DNA of 64,000 nucleotides from Chitinophagaceae bacterium (lineage in GTDB: Bacteria; Bacteroidota; Bacteroidia; Chitinophagales; Chitinophagaceae). The stretch covers positions 62,001 through 126,000 of the forward strand of contig JANPZZ010000018.1 in NCBI GenBank assembly GCA_024707305.1. The letters run 5' to 3'. Both the position numbers and the translations under genes were made by a program. This document shows, piece by piece, positions 40,901-52,121 of this stretch; within the stretch, counting starts at the first letter, position 1, and each line of letters starts with the position of its first letter. The notes beneath the pieces were generated by a model that was given only the letters and a program-made list of their open reading frames with translations, did no database searches and was not told the origin of the DNA.

Positions 40901-43900
40901 TAGAACCGGGTGAACAGACCCGTGTAATATTGGCAACTTCGTTGAAAGACGTTTACCTCATACAGGTAGCCGATCGTACATCGCGGAGTGAAGAAGCTAT
41001 TCGCGAAACGTTTAGTTGGACAGGCGGACAGAGGACATTCGTATTTGATGCTACAGAACAAGATCGTGGCGGTTACGGTGTGAGCTGGGCATTTGTAAAA
41101 AACAACCGCTTCTACTCTCACGATGAAACCATTCGTGTTCCCTGGAGCAACAAAGAACTTTCTGTTGAATACCAGACCTGGCGTGATAAAACATTACCGG
41201 GCAGCGAAGAAACCTGGAAATTGCGAATTACAGGCAACAAAAAAGACAAAGTGGCGGCTGAATTATTAGGCGGCATGTACGATGCATCGCTCGATCAATT
41301 CTATGCGCACAACTGGAACAAGCCTTCGATCTATCCCTATTTTTATAACCGATCGCGCTGGAGTTATACGAATTTTAAGTCGATGGTAATATACCCCGCT
41401 GCTAAGGAATATGAATATCAGGATTTTGCCGAGGGAAAAACCTATGACCAATTGATTGGAGCTGGCTGGAGCGAATTTAACGAACGACGACTTTACGCCT
41501 TAGGATGGACGGGCAATGCAAATGTCATTATACGTGGAATGGCATCTGCAAAAAAAGAAAGTACAATGGATGCGATGGCTGCATCGCCTTCAATACAAAT
41601 TCAAGAAAGCGAGTACAGTCAGGATAAGGATGAAGATGGCTCCTGGGACCGTTTCGACAGCGTTCAAAATCAGGCCGCAAACGAAGGTATTGTCACGCGC
41701 AAAAACTTCAATGAAACTGCTTTTTTCCTTCCCGATTTGCGAACGGATAGTACAGGAGCCATCGAATTTACGTTTACATTACCGGAAGCATTAACCAAAT
41801 GGAAGTTTCAGGCACTTGCCCACACAAAAGATCTTTCTTTTGGTTATAGCAGTAAGGAAATTGTTACGCAAAAAGAATTAATGATTCAACCGAATCCTCC
41901 ACGTTTCCTGCGCGAAGGCGATAAAATTGAACTTAGTGCAAAAGTGGTGAATCTTTCAGAAAAAGAACTTTCCGGTGAGGCGCGCATTGAATTACTCGAT
42001 GCAGCAACCAACCAACCCATTGATCCATTGTTTTCAATCGTTGCTCCTAAACAGTCATTTACAGCAGCCGCAGGGCAAAGTGTCGTTGTGTCCTTCCATC
42101 TTTCTGTTCCGAATCAGTTTACACAAGCCATCACCTGGAGATTGATTGCATCGGCAGAGAATTACAGCGATGGAGAAGAAGCGAGCCTGCCTGTATTAAG
42201 TAATCGTATGTTGGTGACAGAATCCATCAACCTTTCCCTAAAAGGTGCGGGCAGCCGTAATTATAGTTTCGATAAATTGAAACAGTCTGCGAATTCCAAC
42301 ACGATACAGCAGCATCGCGTAACGGTGGAATACAGCAGCAATCCTGCCTGGTATGCGGTGCAGGCTCTTCCCTATTTGATGGAGTATCCTTACGAATGCG
42401 CGGAACAAAACTGGAATCGCTACTACGCCAATGCGTTGGCAACATTCGTAACCAATAGTTCACCACGCATACGTGAAGTATTTGAACAATGGAAAAACAC
42501 AGACACTGCTGCCCTGCTCAGCAACCTTCAAAAAAACGAGGAGCTGAAAAATATACTGCTCGAAGAAACGCCGTGGGTGTTGGAAGCAAAATCTGAAACA
42601 GAGCAGAAGAAAAATATCGCATTGTTGTTTGACCTCGTGCGTATGAGCAAGGAATTAAATGGAAGCATTGAGAAATTGAAACAAATGCAAAATGCAAGCG
42701 GTGCTTTCCCTGGTTCAAAGGCGGACCCGATGATCGCTATATAACGCAATACATCGTAACAGGAATCGGTCACCTGCAAAAACTCAATGCCGTACCCGCT
42801 CAACATGCAGCAGCATTAAATGCATTGGTGCAAAAATCGTTGAGTTATCTCGACTACCAGGTGCAGAAAGATTATGAAGCGCTGGTGAAGTCTAAAGCAG
42901 ATTTAAAAAAGCAATCGCCTTCTTACAGCATCGTGCAGTATCTGTATATGCGCAGCTTCTTCCCCAAAGAAAAAATTTCGGAGAAAGCACAAAAAGCGGT
43001 GAGCTATTACAAAGAACGTTTGCCATTAAGCTGGACCGGCCAAAACAAATACATGCAGGCCATGATGGCGCTTACGCTCAACAGACAGGGAAATGCAACT
43101 GTTGCAAAGAACATTCTTACATCTTTGCTTCAGACATCTGTATACAGCGAAGAAATGGGACGCTACCATAAAGCGGCTTCACGCAGCTGGTGGTGGTATG
43201 AGTCGCCACTGGAACGCCAGGCTTTATTGATTGAGGCATTTACAGAAATCAATAAAGACATAAAAACTGCTGATGAGTTACGTACCTGGTTATTGAAAAA
43301 TAAACAAACCAATCGTTGGGAAACAACGAAGGCAACCGCTGAAGCCTGTTATGCACTACTGCTTCAGGGAACCGACTGGTTGAAGTCCGCTCCTGTTTTC
43401 ACCATCAAAATGGGAACAGAAACTTTCAGTTCGGCAACCAGCAAAACCGAAGCCGGCACTGGTTACTTTAAACAAACCATCGACGGCAAAGATGTGAAAG
43501 CAGAAATGGGAAATATCAATATTAAAATTGAGAACCCAACCGGCGGTGGAACTATCGGTTCATCATGGGGTGCGGTGTACTGGCAGTATTTTGAACATGG
43601 ACAAAGTGACCGGCTCAGCCACTCCCCTGCAGTTGCAGAAGAAATTGTTTGTACAACGAAATACAGATCGCGGACCGGTGCTGGAAGCAGTTACCGACGG
43701 AGCAGGTATAAAAATCGGTGACAAAGTAATTGTGCGTATTGAATTGAAAGTGGATCGTGATATGGAGTATGTGCACATGAAAGATTTGCGTGCCGCCGGT
43801 TTAGAGCCAACGAATGTATTGAGTAGCTACAAATGGCAGGGCGGACTGGGATATTATGAATCCACACGCGATGCTGCCACTCACTTTTTCTTCAATTATC

Positions 43901-44047
43901 TGAATAAAGGAACCTATATTTTTGAATACAGCCTTTTTTGCAAATAATACCGGCGAATTCAGCGCGGGTGTTACCAGCATTGAGTGTATGTATGCGCCGG
44001 AATTCAGATCGAACAGCGAAGGAAGAAGGCTAATAGTTAAGCCCTGA
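37942..44047 (+). CDS. Giant exported alpha-2-macroglobulin-family protein (three frameshifts)
   Basis: Corrected length is about 2034 residues. An N-terminal signal peptide (MSKARLVLIFIIPIVLITM, cleaved after SSAQ) is followed by a long helical region of about 400 residues. Then come macroglobulin-like beta domains, with the MG2 motif FLFTDRSLYRPGQTLYVKGI near 610 and the bait-side domain LPDLRTDSTGAIEFTFTLPEALTKWKF near 1265. The thioester motif CAEQ lies at 1486-1489 in YPYECAEQNW, then an alpha-alpha barrel. Such proteins trap proteases covalently in the periplasm. Missing or extra bases near 42709, 43595 and 43935 split it; correction gives a stop at 44045-44047. No PBP1C gene, the common partner in Proteobacteria, is adjacent. 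Confidence 0.92.
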
Positions 44048-44143
44048 TATTTATTAAGAGGGCTGGCGGCAGCTAATAAATGCTTCGTTGTGTCGCCTGG
44101 TAAATTGTACAGGTTTTAAATCAACAAAACGATAAAAAATATC

Positions 44144-44180
44144 ATTAATTAAGCGCCTTATAGGCGCTTAATTAATTTTT
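44144..44180 (+). terminator. Terminator of the macroglobulin gene
   Basis: ATTAATTAAGCGCCT (44144-44158) pairs perfectly with AGGCGCTTAATTAAT (44162-44176) around TAT, followed by a T run. It is about 97 bases after the stop. Confidence 0.88.
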
Positions 44181-44204
44181 CACTTTGTGCGCTTGCCAGT
44201 TCGC

Positions 44205-44269
44205 ACTTTATTTCCTCCTTTCCTCAATTCCTCAATTCCTCATTTTCTCATTTCTTCATTTCCTCATTC
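44205..44269. repeat. CTCATTTCC-type octamer array
   Basis: Units such as CCTCAATT, CCTCATTT and CTTCATTT recur for about 60 bases and run into the promoter of the FAD oxidoreductase gene. Confidence 0.7.
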
Positions 44270-44277
44270 TATATTTG
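44270..44277 (+). promoter_or_regulatory. Candidate -7 promoter box for the FAD oxidoreductase
   Basis: TATATTTG matches TAnnTTTG and is only 7 bases ahead of the ATG, implying a leaderless or nearly leaderless transcript if used. The -33 region falls within the octamer repeats. Confidence 0.4.
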
Positions 44278-44284
44278 CAGCATC

Positions 44285-45346
44285 ATGCAGGTAGACTATC
44301 TACTCATCGGCCAGGGGATATCAGGCACTTTTCTATCGCACTATTTATTAGAACGCGGCTGTTCTGTAATTGTAATAGATCAGCCGAAGCATTTTACGCC
44401 CAGTCGCGTTGCAGCCGGAATTATGAACCCGGTAACTGGCCGGCGATTGACGACCGTGTGGATGGCTGATGAAATCCTGGGATACGTTCCCAGTGCTTAT
44501 GAAACTATCGGGAACAAGTTGAACCTGACGGCGATTTCCAGAAAAGATATTATTGACATTTTCCCCAACCCGTTCATGCGGGAATCATTTATAGAAAAAG
44601 CAAAAGCTGGTGATCGCTATGTTCGCGTGGGAGATAATGAGCAGGAATTGCAACAATGGCTTCGCATGGATTTGGGTTATGGAGAAATTCAACCTGTTTA
44701 TACCGCCCATCTCGATTTGATTATTCCTGCATGGAACGAATATTTATACCAAAATGGAAACCTGCGATGTGAAGAATTTTTATTCGAAAATTTAAAAACA
44801 GAAACGGATCACATTGTTTACAACGACATCGTCGCTAAAAAAATAATTTTCTGCGAAGGACCTACCGGTATCGACAATCCGTTTTTTAATACACTCCCCT
44901 TTTCAAAAAATAAAGGTCAGGCGCTCACACTTCGCATTCCCGATTTACCAGGTAACAGAATTTATAAACGATCGATGTTGCTGGTACCACTTCCGGAAAA
45001 AGAAATGTTTTGGCTGGGCTCCAGTTACGAATGGGAATTTGATACAATAGAACCCACGAAAGAATTTCGTGAAAGATCGGAAGCATCTTTAAAAGAATGG
45101 TTGAAATGCAGTTGGAAACTTGTTGACCACCGTGCTGGATTGAGACCCGCTACGCTAGAACGGCGTCCATTTGTAGGATTACATCCTCAACATCCCGCTG
45201 TGGGCATATTCAATGGCATGGGAACCAAAGGCTGTTCGCTCGCGCCTTATTTCGCCAACGAATTTACGCGCCATTTACTGGATGGCGACCCCATTACCCG
45301 CGAGGCGGATGTACAAAGATTTAGCAGAACGTTATCTAAAAGCTAA
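44285..45346 (+). CDS. FAD-dependent oxidoreductase of the DAO family
   Basis: The 353-residue protein starts MQVDYLLIGQGISGTFLSHYLLERG, a dinucleotide-binding GxGxxG with the following acidic VIVIDQP strand. A second FAD contact is in ASR-like SRVAAGIMNPVTGRRL. The C-terminal part has the DAO-type HRAGLRPATLERRPFVG and FNGMGTKGCSLAPYFANEF flavin-binding end. The family oxidises amines or D-amino acids; the precise substrate cannot be told. A nearby oxidase partner is absent. Confidence 0.88.
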   Translation: MQVDYLLIGQGISGTFLSHYLLERGCSVIVIDQPKHFTPSRVAAGIMNPVTGRRLTTVWMADEILGYVPSAYETIGNKLNLTAISRKDIIDIFPNPFMRESFIEKAKAGDRYVRVGDNEQELQQWLRMDLGYGEIQPVYTAHLDLIIPAWNEYLYQNGNLRCEEFLFENLKTETDHIVYNDIVAKKIIFCEGPTGIDNPFFNTLPFSKNKGQALTLRIPDLPGNRIYKRSMLLVPLPEKEMFWLGSSYEWEFDTIEPTKEFRERSEASLKEWLKCSWKLVDHRAGLRPATLERRPFVGLHPQHPAVGIFNGMGTKGCSLAPYFANEFTRHLLDGDPITREADVQRFSRTLSKS

Positions 45347-45420
45347 TCAGCCAACTGCAATGCGCAGCGCTTTGTATCGACGGATTAGTTTCCGGCATTG
45401 ATAAATGAGGAAAAGTGTTA

Positions 45421-46254
45421 TCATGGTTCGGATTTGAAAATTTTCGCCCTGGTGGAAGGATCCTGGTTCAACACACGGCAGATTGCTTCATAAAGCTCTG
45501 GCATATTGAGACGGAGATCAACAGGGTTCTCGAAAAATGCTTCCACACTCACCGCCCAGAATTCATGCACATTTGTAAAAGCATAACTGCGCAAATAACT
45601 TTTTCGCGTGGTGATAACATCTGCAAATATGCGTCCCGTTTTACTGGAGAATTTCTCATAATTCAAACTGAAATGCATATCTGTATTATACTGTGCAAAG
45701 AAATTATTATGGAGTAATGCGTGTGCCATTTCATGCACCGCCACATTTATATTATCATACGTGTTGGAATAACCATATAGAAAATGTTTCCACGACAAAT
45801 AAATCCCGTCTGGTGCCACATGCCCTATATACAACTCATCATCCGATTCCATATGATAAGCATCAGCCAGTACATAAATATCCTGGAAATAAGACAGCAT
45901 ATAATTTTTCAAACCAAATGTTACCTGCACTGCAGACGCACTCACGAGCACCTCGTACTCTTCCCGGCGTTCCATACCGATGAAATGAAAACGTTTTTGT
46001 GAACGGAAATTTGCTACACGTTGTACAAAGCGACGTTTTAAATTTGAAGGAAGATCATTGTAGTAGGTAAATACATTTCCGATAATGTAATTGTAGCGAT
46101 CGCATGTAGCATCATCAATAACAAGCTCATTCAGCTGTTTTTCTTCAGCTGTGCTTGTGCTCTGCACAAAAACCTGTTGAGTTTTCGCAGTATTGATTGC
46201 ATACGGTACGGTTACAACATAAATGTACTCAACGATCAGGGTATTTGCAAGCAA
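45421..46254 (-). CDS. MtfA-like zinc peptidase (M90 family), N-terminus uncertain
   Basis: The 277-codon frame matches the MtfA/DgsA-antirepressor peptidase group: FHFIGMERREEYEVLVSASAVQVTFGL in the N-terminal half, the zinc-binding HEMAHALLHNN, and a downstream third ligand in HEFWAVSVEAFFENP. MtfA in E. coli is a zinc aminopeptidase and binds Mlc. Here no Mlc is in view and the role is unknown. The frame begins at TTG 46254 without a recognisable start, and the sequence upstream keeps a partly open, lysine/phenylalanine-rich reading, so a frameshift near 46260-46330 may hide the true N-terminus. Confidence 0.78.
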   Translation of the reverse strand: MLANTLIVEYIYVVTVPYAINTAKTQQVFVQSTSTAEEKQLNELVIDDATCDRYNYIIGNVFTYYNDLPSNLKRRFVQRVANFRSQKRFHFIGMERREEYEVLVSASAVQVTFGLKNYMLSYFQDIYVLADAYHMESDDELYIGHVAPDGIYLSWKHFLYGYSNTYDNINVAVHEMAHALLHNNFFAQYNTDMHFSLNYEKFSSKTGRIFADVITTRKSYLRSYAFTNVHEFWAVSVEAFFENPVDLRLNMPELYEAICRVLNQDPSTRAKIFKSEP

Positions 46255-46259
46255 TTCAT

Positions 46260-46690
46260 CGAAGTCTCTCTTAGTAAATCTACGATAGACAATTCGAAGA
46301 CTTTAACAATCAATCACCTGCCAAAAAACTTTTTGAATGTCTTTTTCAAAAAAAAATATATAATCGGAAAACTACGATACAACACTGTACGCGTACATAC
46401 AATCTATTCCGTACAAGATTCGTTCCCAAAACTATTTTATGTTTCGAAACGAAGAAGAAATAATTTATTAAAAAGCTGTTGTCGTAATCAACAATAGCAT
46501 TTTAAACTACAAAACTGGTGCCGTTTCAATATAAATTGTACCAGTAGTCTTATCGCCCCTCATCCCCTTTTTGAAACAGGAAAAACCTCCGGATGGTCGG
46601 GTTTAGCGATCGGGACCTACAGGCGCCAAAAACGTTCTTTTTGGCGGTTAAAAGCGCCCTTCTTCCCTCTAAACCTGTCGCCCTAAACCT
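46260..46690. other. Gene-free region between the MtfA-like gene and aspS
   Basis: About 430 bases are A/T-rich at the left and mixed at the right. A plus-strand frame at 46177-46497 exists but is unlike any protein and overlaps the MtfA-like start, so I do not call it. The right end carries the aspS promoter. Part of the left end may belong to a frameshifted N-terminus of the MtfA-like gene. Confidence 0.4.
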
Positions 46691-46698
46691 TATCTTTG
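46691..46698 (+). promoter_or_regulatory. Candidate -7 promoter box for aspS
   Basis: TATCTTTG matches the Bacteroidota -7 consensus exactly and is 19 bases upstream of the aspS ATG. Confidence 0.5.
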
Positions 46699-46717
46699 CA
46701 CCTCATCTGATAAAAAT

Positions 46718-48550
46718 ATGTTTCGGACTCATACTTGTGGCGAATTGCGCCTGGGCGATGTAAATAAGGAAGTTACCGTGGCTGGCTGGGTACAGACGGT
46801 GAGGAAGTTTGGTGCTATCACTTTTGTAGACCTGCGCGACCGTTATGGCATTACGCAGCTCTATTTCCGTGAAAACCTCAACGAACTGCTGGAATCCAAC
46901 CCGCTTGGTCGTGAATTTGTGCTGCAGGCAAAAGGCCTGGTTACGGAACGTACCAGCAAAAACGCCAATATTCTCACCGGAGAAATTGAGATTACCGTAA
47001 CGGAGTTTAAAAAATCCTGAACAAATCGGCCGTTCCTCCCTTTACCATCCAGGATGATACGGATGGTGGCGACGACCTGCGGATGAAGTTCCGCTACCTC
47101 GACCTGCGCCGTAATGCGGTGAAACGCAATTTGGAACTGCGTTATGCCGTAAACCGTGCCGCGCGGAATTATCTGCACGAGCAGGGTTTTATGGATATTG
47201 AAACCCCGTTCCTGATCAAATCAACACCTGAGGGTGCACGCGATTTCGTCGTTCCTTCGCGCATGAACCCCGGTCAATTTTATGCACTTCCACAAAGCCC
47301 GCAGACTTTCAAACAACTGCTGATGGTGAGTGGTTACGACCGCTATTACCAGGTAGTGAAATGTTTCCGCGATGAAGACCTGCGTGCGGACCGCCAACCT
47401 GAATTTACACAGATCGACTGCGAAATGGCATTTGTAGAGCAGGAAGATATCCTGCATATGTTTGAGGGTATGGTGCGCCATATTTTCAAAGCCGTAAAAA
47501 ATATCGACTATACGGAAACCATCGTACGCATGACATGGGAAGAAGCGATGTGGAGATACGGTAATGACAAACCAGATATTCGCTTTGGCATGCCGCTGCT
47601 GAATATTAAAAAGCCCGCACACGTATTTACCAGTCAGCCCGACCAGTCAGCACTCGTAAATGACGCGGGATTTGTTGTATTCGACAGTGCTGAAACCGTG
47701 CTGGCTATCGCCGTTCCAGGTTGCAGTGAATATACGCGCAAACAAACCGATGAATTAACTGAATGGGTGAAACGCCCGCAAATAGGAATGAAAGGGTTGG
47801 TATTCATCAAAGTAAATACCGATGGAACTTATAAAAGCAGTGTAGATAAATTCTATTCTGAAGAAAGACTGAAAGCAATTGCCGATGCAGCCGGCGCCCA
47901 ACCTGGCGACCTGGTATTGTTGCTCGCCGGTGCTGAAGAGCGTACGCGTAAAGCAATGAGCGAACTTCGTCTTGAAATGGGTAAACGACTGGGGCTCCGC
48001 AAAGAGAATGAATTCAAATTGCTGTGGGTGCTCGACTTCCCGCTGTTTGAATATGATGAAGAAGGAAATCGCTGGGTAGCACGTCACCATCCATTCACTT
48101 CTCCAAAACCTTCAGATATTCCAGCAATGATTGATAATGATCCACGCATTGCTGATGCTGCACGATACCTCGAACATCCTTATGCATCAATCAAAGCGAA
48201 TGCTTATGATATGGTGTTGAATGGAAATGAAATTGGCGGTGGGAGTATTCGAATTTTCCAGCGCGAACTACAAGAAAAAAATGTTCGCGGCTTTGGGCAT
48301 GGATACAGAAGAGCAGCAACATAAATTCGGGTTCCTTCTTGGCGCATTTGAATACGGAGCACCTCCGCATGGTGGTATTGCTTTTGGCTTCGATCGCCTC
48401 TGTGCCATTTTGGGTGGAAGTGAAAGCATTCGTGACTTTATCGCATTCCCGAAAAATAACAGTGGCCGCGATGTTATGTTGGATGCTCCAGCCAGCATTG
48501 ACGACCAGCAACTGCAGGAACTACAGATTGCGCTCGATCTCAAGAGTTGA
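46718..48550 (+). CDS. aspS: Aspartyl-tRNA synthetase AspS (two frameshifts)
   Basis: AspS charges tRNA-Asp with aspartate. Three frames join into about 610 residues. An N-terminal OB-fold anticodon-binding domain ([26 protein letters not shown]) is followed by the class II core with motif 1 in [23 protein letters not shown] and motif 2 [19 protein letters not shown]. The bacterial GAD-type insertion follows near residue 300-400, and motif 3 is [10 protein letters not shown]. One A is extra near 47011 and another near 48278, both in A-runs. As the gene is essential these are almost certainly sequencing errors. Confidence 0.97.
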
Positions 48551-48657
48551 TACAGCAATAACTCAAATAGCTTGCAGTCGCAAAACCAATACTCCGGAAT
48601 CAAGCTATTTCATGTATCATTCCGAAAAAAACAGTCGGTACTGCTTATGTTATTTAA

Positions 48658-49131
48658 ATGGCATTTATTTCGGTCTTCTGTGTACTGCAAATCGTAGTTG
48701 CATTTTTCTTTGCCATGCAGGCTTTTGCCGCATTTCTTAACCAGGGCAAATTCATGTCGGCCGTAACCATGGTCGCTATGTTTTTGATTGCCGCCCTCCC
48801 TGCGTTCGGAATTTATATATTAAACAGCAATTTCCCCGCAGTTGCAGTAGATGGTAAACAAAAGAAAAACTTCAACCGGTTATTTCTGGTGAATGTGCTT
48901 TTACTGGCATTGCTGTTTGGAAAAGTGTTTGCTGATTTGTCGCTACTGAAGTCCATTAGTAGCGCGACTGGTATTAGCTGGTTTGATTTCCCTTTCTCCA
49001 TCAACTATACGTTTTACCTGAGTATCTTTCTGCTGATTGGTCAATTTGTTGTTCTATACGGCATGTTTGTTCTTCGCCGCGAACTCTATATCAATTCGAT
49101 GAAGAAGAAATTTGAGTTCGAAGAAAGCTGA
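48658..49131 (+). CDS. Small integral membrane protein of unknown function
   Basis: The 157-residue protein has four hydrophobic segments (about 4-27, 33-53, 75-90 and 115-138) and a basic C-terminal end (RRELYINSMKKKFEFEES). I do not recognise a family. It begins 107 bases after aspS, with an AAATAGCTTG/CAAGCTATTT inverted pair between them, and ends 9 bases before the convergent protease gene. Confidence 0.65.
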   Translation: MAFISVFCVLQIVVAFFFAMQAFAAFLNQGKFMSAVTMVAMFLIAALPAFGIYILNSNFPAVAVDGKQKKNFNRLFLVNVLLLALLFGKVFADLSLLKSISSATGISWFDFPFSINYTFYLSIFLLIGQFVVLYGMFVLRRELYINSMKKKFEFEES

Positions 49132-49140
49132 TTACTACAA

Positions 49141-50510
49141 TCAGTCTCCTTTTCTCCAACGATAGAAAATAAAAATACCTCCTGAAACCAGCAGCAGCGC
49201 CAGAATTCTGAACATATACTGGCGGTTGATCGATTCTTTGTCCTTGCCAGCATCAATGCGTGAGCGACAAACATCGATATAATATCGGAGCGTGGGGTAT
49301 TGTTCGTTCAGGCGATTTACCACTTCAAACCTGCGAAGTGCTTTCGTGTACTGTCCACGATGAAAATAATCAAGTCCTCGATTAAAGGATCGTGTAGCGT
49401 CACTCATATTCGGCGTGATATTCACAGAATCCAAAAAACTGGCGGATCATAAAAACCGGAATGGAGAAATTGAATCCACTTGCAAGATTGGCTGCTTTCT
49501 GATCGATACTTCCAAATGTTGCAAGCCCGATTACCTGCCCGCGATTGTTGCAAACTGGACTGCCGCTGCTACCATGCGTAATGGCTGCATCCATCTGAAT
49601 TACTGGCCATCCACCGATCGATTTTTTGATGGCGCTAACAACGCCAGCTGTAAGTGTTGGCTCCAGGTCTGTTTCACGCGCAAGATAAAAATTAGAAGTT
49701 ACTGGTTCAGGATAACCATACACCAATACCGGTTCCCCAATGCGAACCAAGGAATCCGAGCTCAATGCAAGCGTGGGCATTTGTTGCACACTGTCTATTT
49801 TTAAAACGGCAATGTCTTTGCCTGGCATTGCACGTCCTTTAATAATAACACGCGCAGGCAGCCGCCTTGCCATCTGCCGATCGGAACCATTATCCAACCT
49901 GTATTGCGCAAAAATTTCTTTTCGCAGGTCAAACAATGCCATTGACGATACCTGGGAATAAATAACGCCATAGGCATTATTCAACAATTCTCTTTGTTCG
50001 TCGGTCAGCGTCATTTCCCAGCTATCCTGCAGCGAGCGGATATTTGCGTCTGTAACATCCTGGTAGGTAGACTGGATAAACTTTCTCCGGATAAATGCAC
50101 TGTCGCGATCGATGATATGGCAATTGGTAATGATGTAGCCATCATCCGTTACAAAAAATCCGGTGCCTGATGCAATGATGCGGTGATTCTGACGAAAGTA
50201 TTCCGTTGTTGTCGCAAAATAGCGGTTGGGATTTGCGGAAAGCGCTTTCACAACGAGATCGAGTTTTGCTTCAGCAGAAAGGATATCGCCGGTGAGATCG
50301 AGCATTTTTACAGAATCAACGAGTTTGTCAAATCGTTGTTGGTTGATGGCTACTTTATTAATATATACGGAAGCCGAAAACACCGTTTGAACCATTACCA
50401 CGCCGGGGGGAATTTCGCGCATAATTTTCCTCGGCAGAAACAATCTGCCCGAAGGACGAGCTCGCAAGTAAGCAGAATAGAAAACCAAAACAAAAAAATC
50501 TCAGCATCAT
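49141..50510 (-). CDS. Exported trypsin-like serine protease with TPR and C-terminal membrane anchor (two frameshifts)
   Basis: Corrected, the product is about 457 residues from the ATG at 50510, with a signal peptide (MMLRFFCFGFLFCLLASSSFGQ). The trypsin-like domain has the His in ITNCHIIDRDS, the Asp in KDIAVLKIDSV and the Ser in GSSGSPVCNNRG, as in HtrA/DegP-type enzymes. After it come a single TPR-like helix pair (RSFNRGLDYFHRGQYTKALRRFEVV) and a terminal transmembrane helix (FRILALLLVSGGIFIFYRW). The frame is broken by a missing base near 50426 and an extra T near 49435. No PDZ domain is visible. It is divergent from the ATP-grasp operon. Confidence 0.85.
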
Positions 50511-50672
50511 CTACAGAAGTCGGTTAAACAAGCCCTGAAAATACTAAAACCTTTCCATTCGCCGGGCATTTCACTCATTTTATGGAAGATTAATGAAGAA
50601 TTGTTATATTCGATTCAACGGTTGCATTCATCCCACAGGGTGGAGCAACCTTTTTATTTTCAACCAACACTT

Positions 50673-52121
50673 ATGACGGGAAAAGAACTGATTGACGCCT
50701 ATCGGCCATACCCCGCTACCTGGGATGAAATGTGCGATGGACAGCATATTCGCAAGCAGTACAGCCGTGTATTCGAAGCCATCCGCCAGATGACAACAGA
50801 ACAATTGCAGCAAAAAGAAAAACTGGCCAATGAATTATTCATGAACCAGGGCATCACTTTTACCGTGTACAGCGATGAGGCGGGAATTGAAAAGATATTT
50901 CCTTTCGATATCATTCCACGCATCCTTACCAGTCAGGAATGGGATCATATACAAACTGGGATCACACAGCGGCTAAAAGCGCTCAATCTTTTTCTCCGTG
51001 ATATTTATCATGAACAACAAATCCTGAAAGATGGCATAATCCCTGCGGAACTGATTGCCTCCTGTCCACAGTTTACACGTGAAGTGGTTGGCATACGTGT
51101 ACCGCACGATTTATATGTTCACATCTCCGGTATCGATTTGATACGTGGTGAAGATGGCACTTTCTACATTCTGGAAGACAATTTACGTACGCCATCAGGT
51201 GTATCGTATATGCTGGAAAACCGCGAAGTATCGAAACGCATTTTTCCGGGTATGCTCACGGCGAGTAAAGCGCGAATGATCAATAACTATCCACTGTTGC
51301 TGCATGATATCTTAAGCAGCATGGCGCCGCAGCAACTGAGCAATCCAACCGTAGTATTGCTTACTCCCGGCGTTTACAATTCTGCTTATTTTGAACACAG
51401 TTTCCTCGCACGACAAATGGGTATTCCATTGGTTGAAGGACGTGACCTTTTGGTAGACAATCATAAGGTTTACATGAAAACTACTGCCGGGTTGCAGCAG
51501 GTACATGTCATCTATCGTCGCCTCGATGATGACTATCTCGACCCACTTGTATTTCGCGCGAATAGCGTGTTGGGCGTCTCTGGTTTACTAAGCGCATACC
51601 GTAAGGGAAACGTTGCCATCGTAAATGCGGTAGGAAATGGTGTTGCAGACGACAAGGCAGTGTACGCATACGTTCCCGCGATGATCAAATATTATTTAAA
51701 CGAAGATATCATCCTTCCCAACGTACCAACGTATGGCATGGAAAATGTTGAAGAACGAAAACATGTGTTTGAGAATATCAACAGGATGGTGATCAAACGC
51801 ACGAACCAGTCGGGTGGATATGGGATGATTATGGGCAATAGTGCAAGTGAGAGGGAACTGGAAGAAGTTCAGAAAGCTATTTTAGAAAATCCAAGAGACT
51901 TTATTGCGCAGCCGATTATCAAGTTGTCTACTGTGCCTTGCATCGTTGATGGCAAATTGCAGGCGCGACATGTGGACCTCCGCCCCTATGCGCTTTGCGG
52001 ACCGAATGGAATTAAAATCGTTCCCGGCGGACTCACGCGCGTTGCACTACGTGAAGGATCGCTGGTGGTGAACTCATCGCAGGGAGGAGGAAGTAAAGAC
52101 ACGTGGGTGGTAGATTTATAA
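50673..52121 (+). CDS. Circularly permuted ATP-grasp protein (COG2308 type)
   Basis: From the ATG at 50673 (MTGKELIDAYRPY) the protein has 482 residues. It matches the circularly permuted ATP-grasp family: WDEMCDGQHIRKQY near the N-terminus, FTVYSDEAGIEKIFPFDIIPRI, GIDLIRGEDGTFYILEDNLRTPSGVSYMLENR, YRRLDDDYLDPL, and the C-terminal VIKRTNQSGGYGMIMG and ARHVDLRPYALCGP. ATP-grasp enzymes join a carboxylate to an amine through an acyl-phosphate, so a peptide or amide bond is the likely product. It is the first gene of an operon with alpha-E and transglutaminase genes. Substrates are unknown. Confidence 0.92.
   Translation: MTGKELIDAYRPYPATWDEMCDGQHIRKQYSRVFEAIRQMTTEQLQQKEKLANELFMNQGITFTVYSDEAGIEKIFPFDIIPRILTSQEWDHIQTGITQRLKALNLFLRDIYHEQQILKDGIIPAELIASCPQFTREVVGIRVPHDLYVHISGIDLIRGEDGTFYILEDNLRTPSGVSYMLENREVSKRIFPGMLTASKARMINNYPLLLHDILSSMAPQQLSNPTVVLLTPGVYNSAYFEHSFLARQMGIPLVEGRDLLVDNHKVYMKTTAGLQQVHVIYRRLDDDYLDPLVFRANSVLGVSGLLSAYRKGNVAIVNAVGNGVADDKAVYAYVPAMIKYYLNEDIILPNVPTYGMENVEERKHVFENINRMVIKRTNQSGGYGMIMGNSASERELEEVQKAILENPRDFIAQPIIKLSTVPCIVDGKLQARHVDLRPYALCGPNGIKIVPGGLTRVALREGSLVVNSSQGGGSKDTWVVDL

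Noticed and set aside
46177-46497. 106-codon plus-strand frame opposite the MtfA-like gene start
   Set aside because: It overlaps the better-supported peptidase gene and has no recognisable features; more likely antisense noise.
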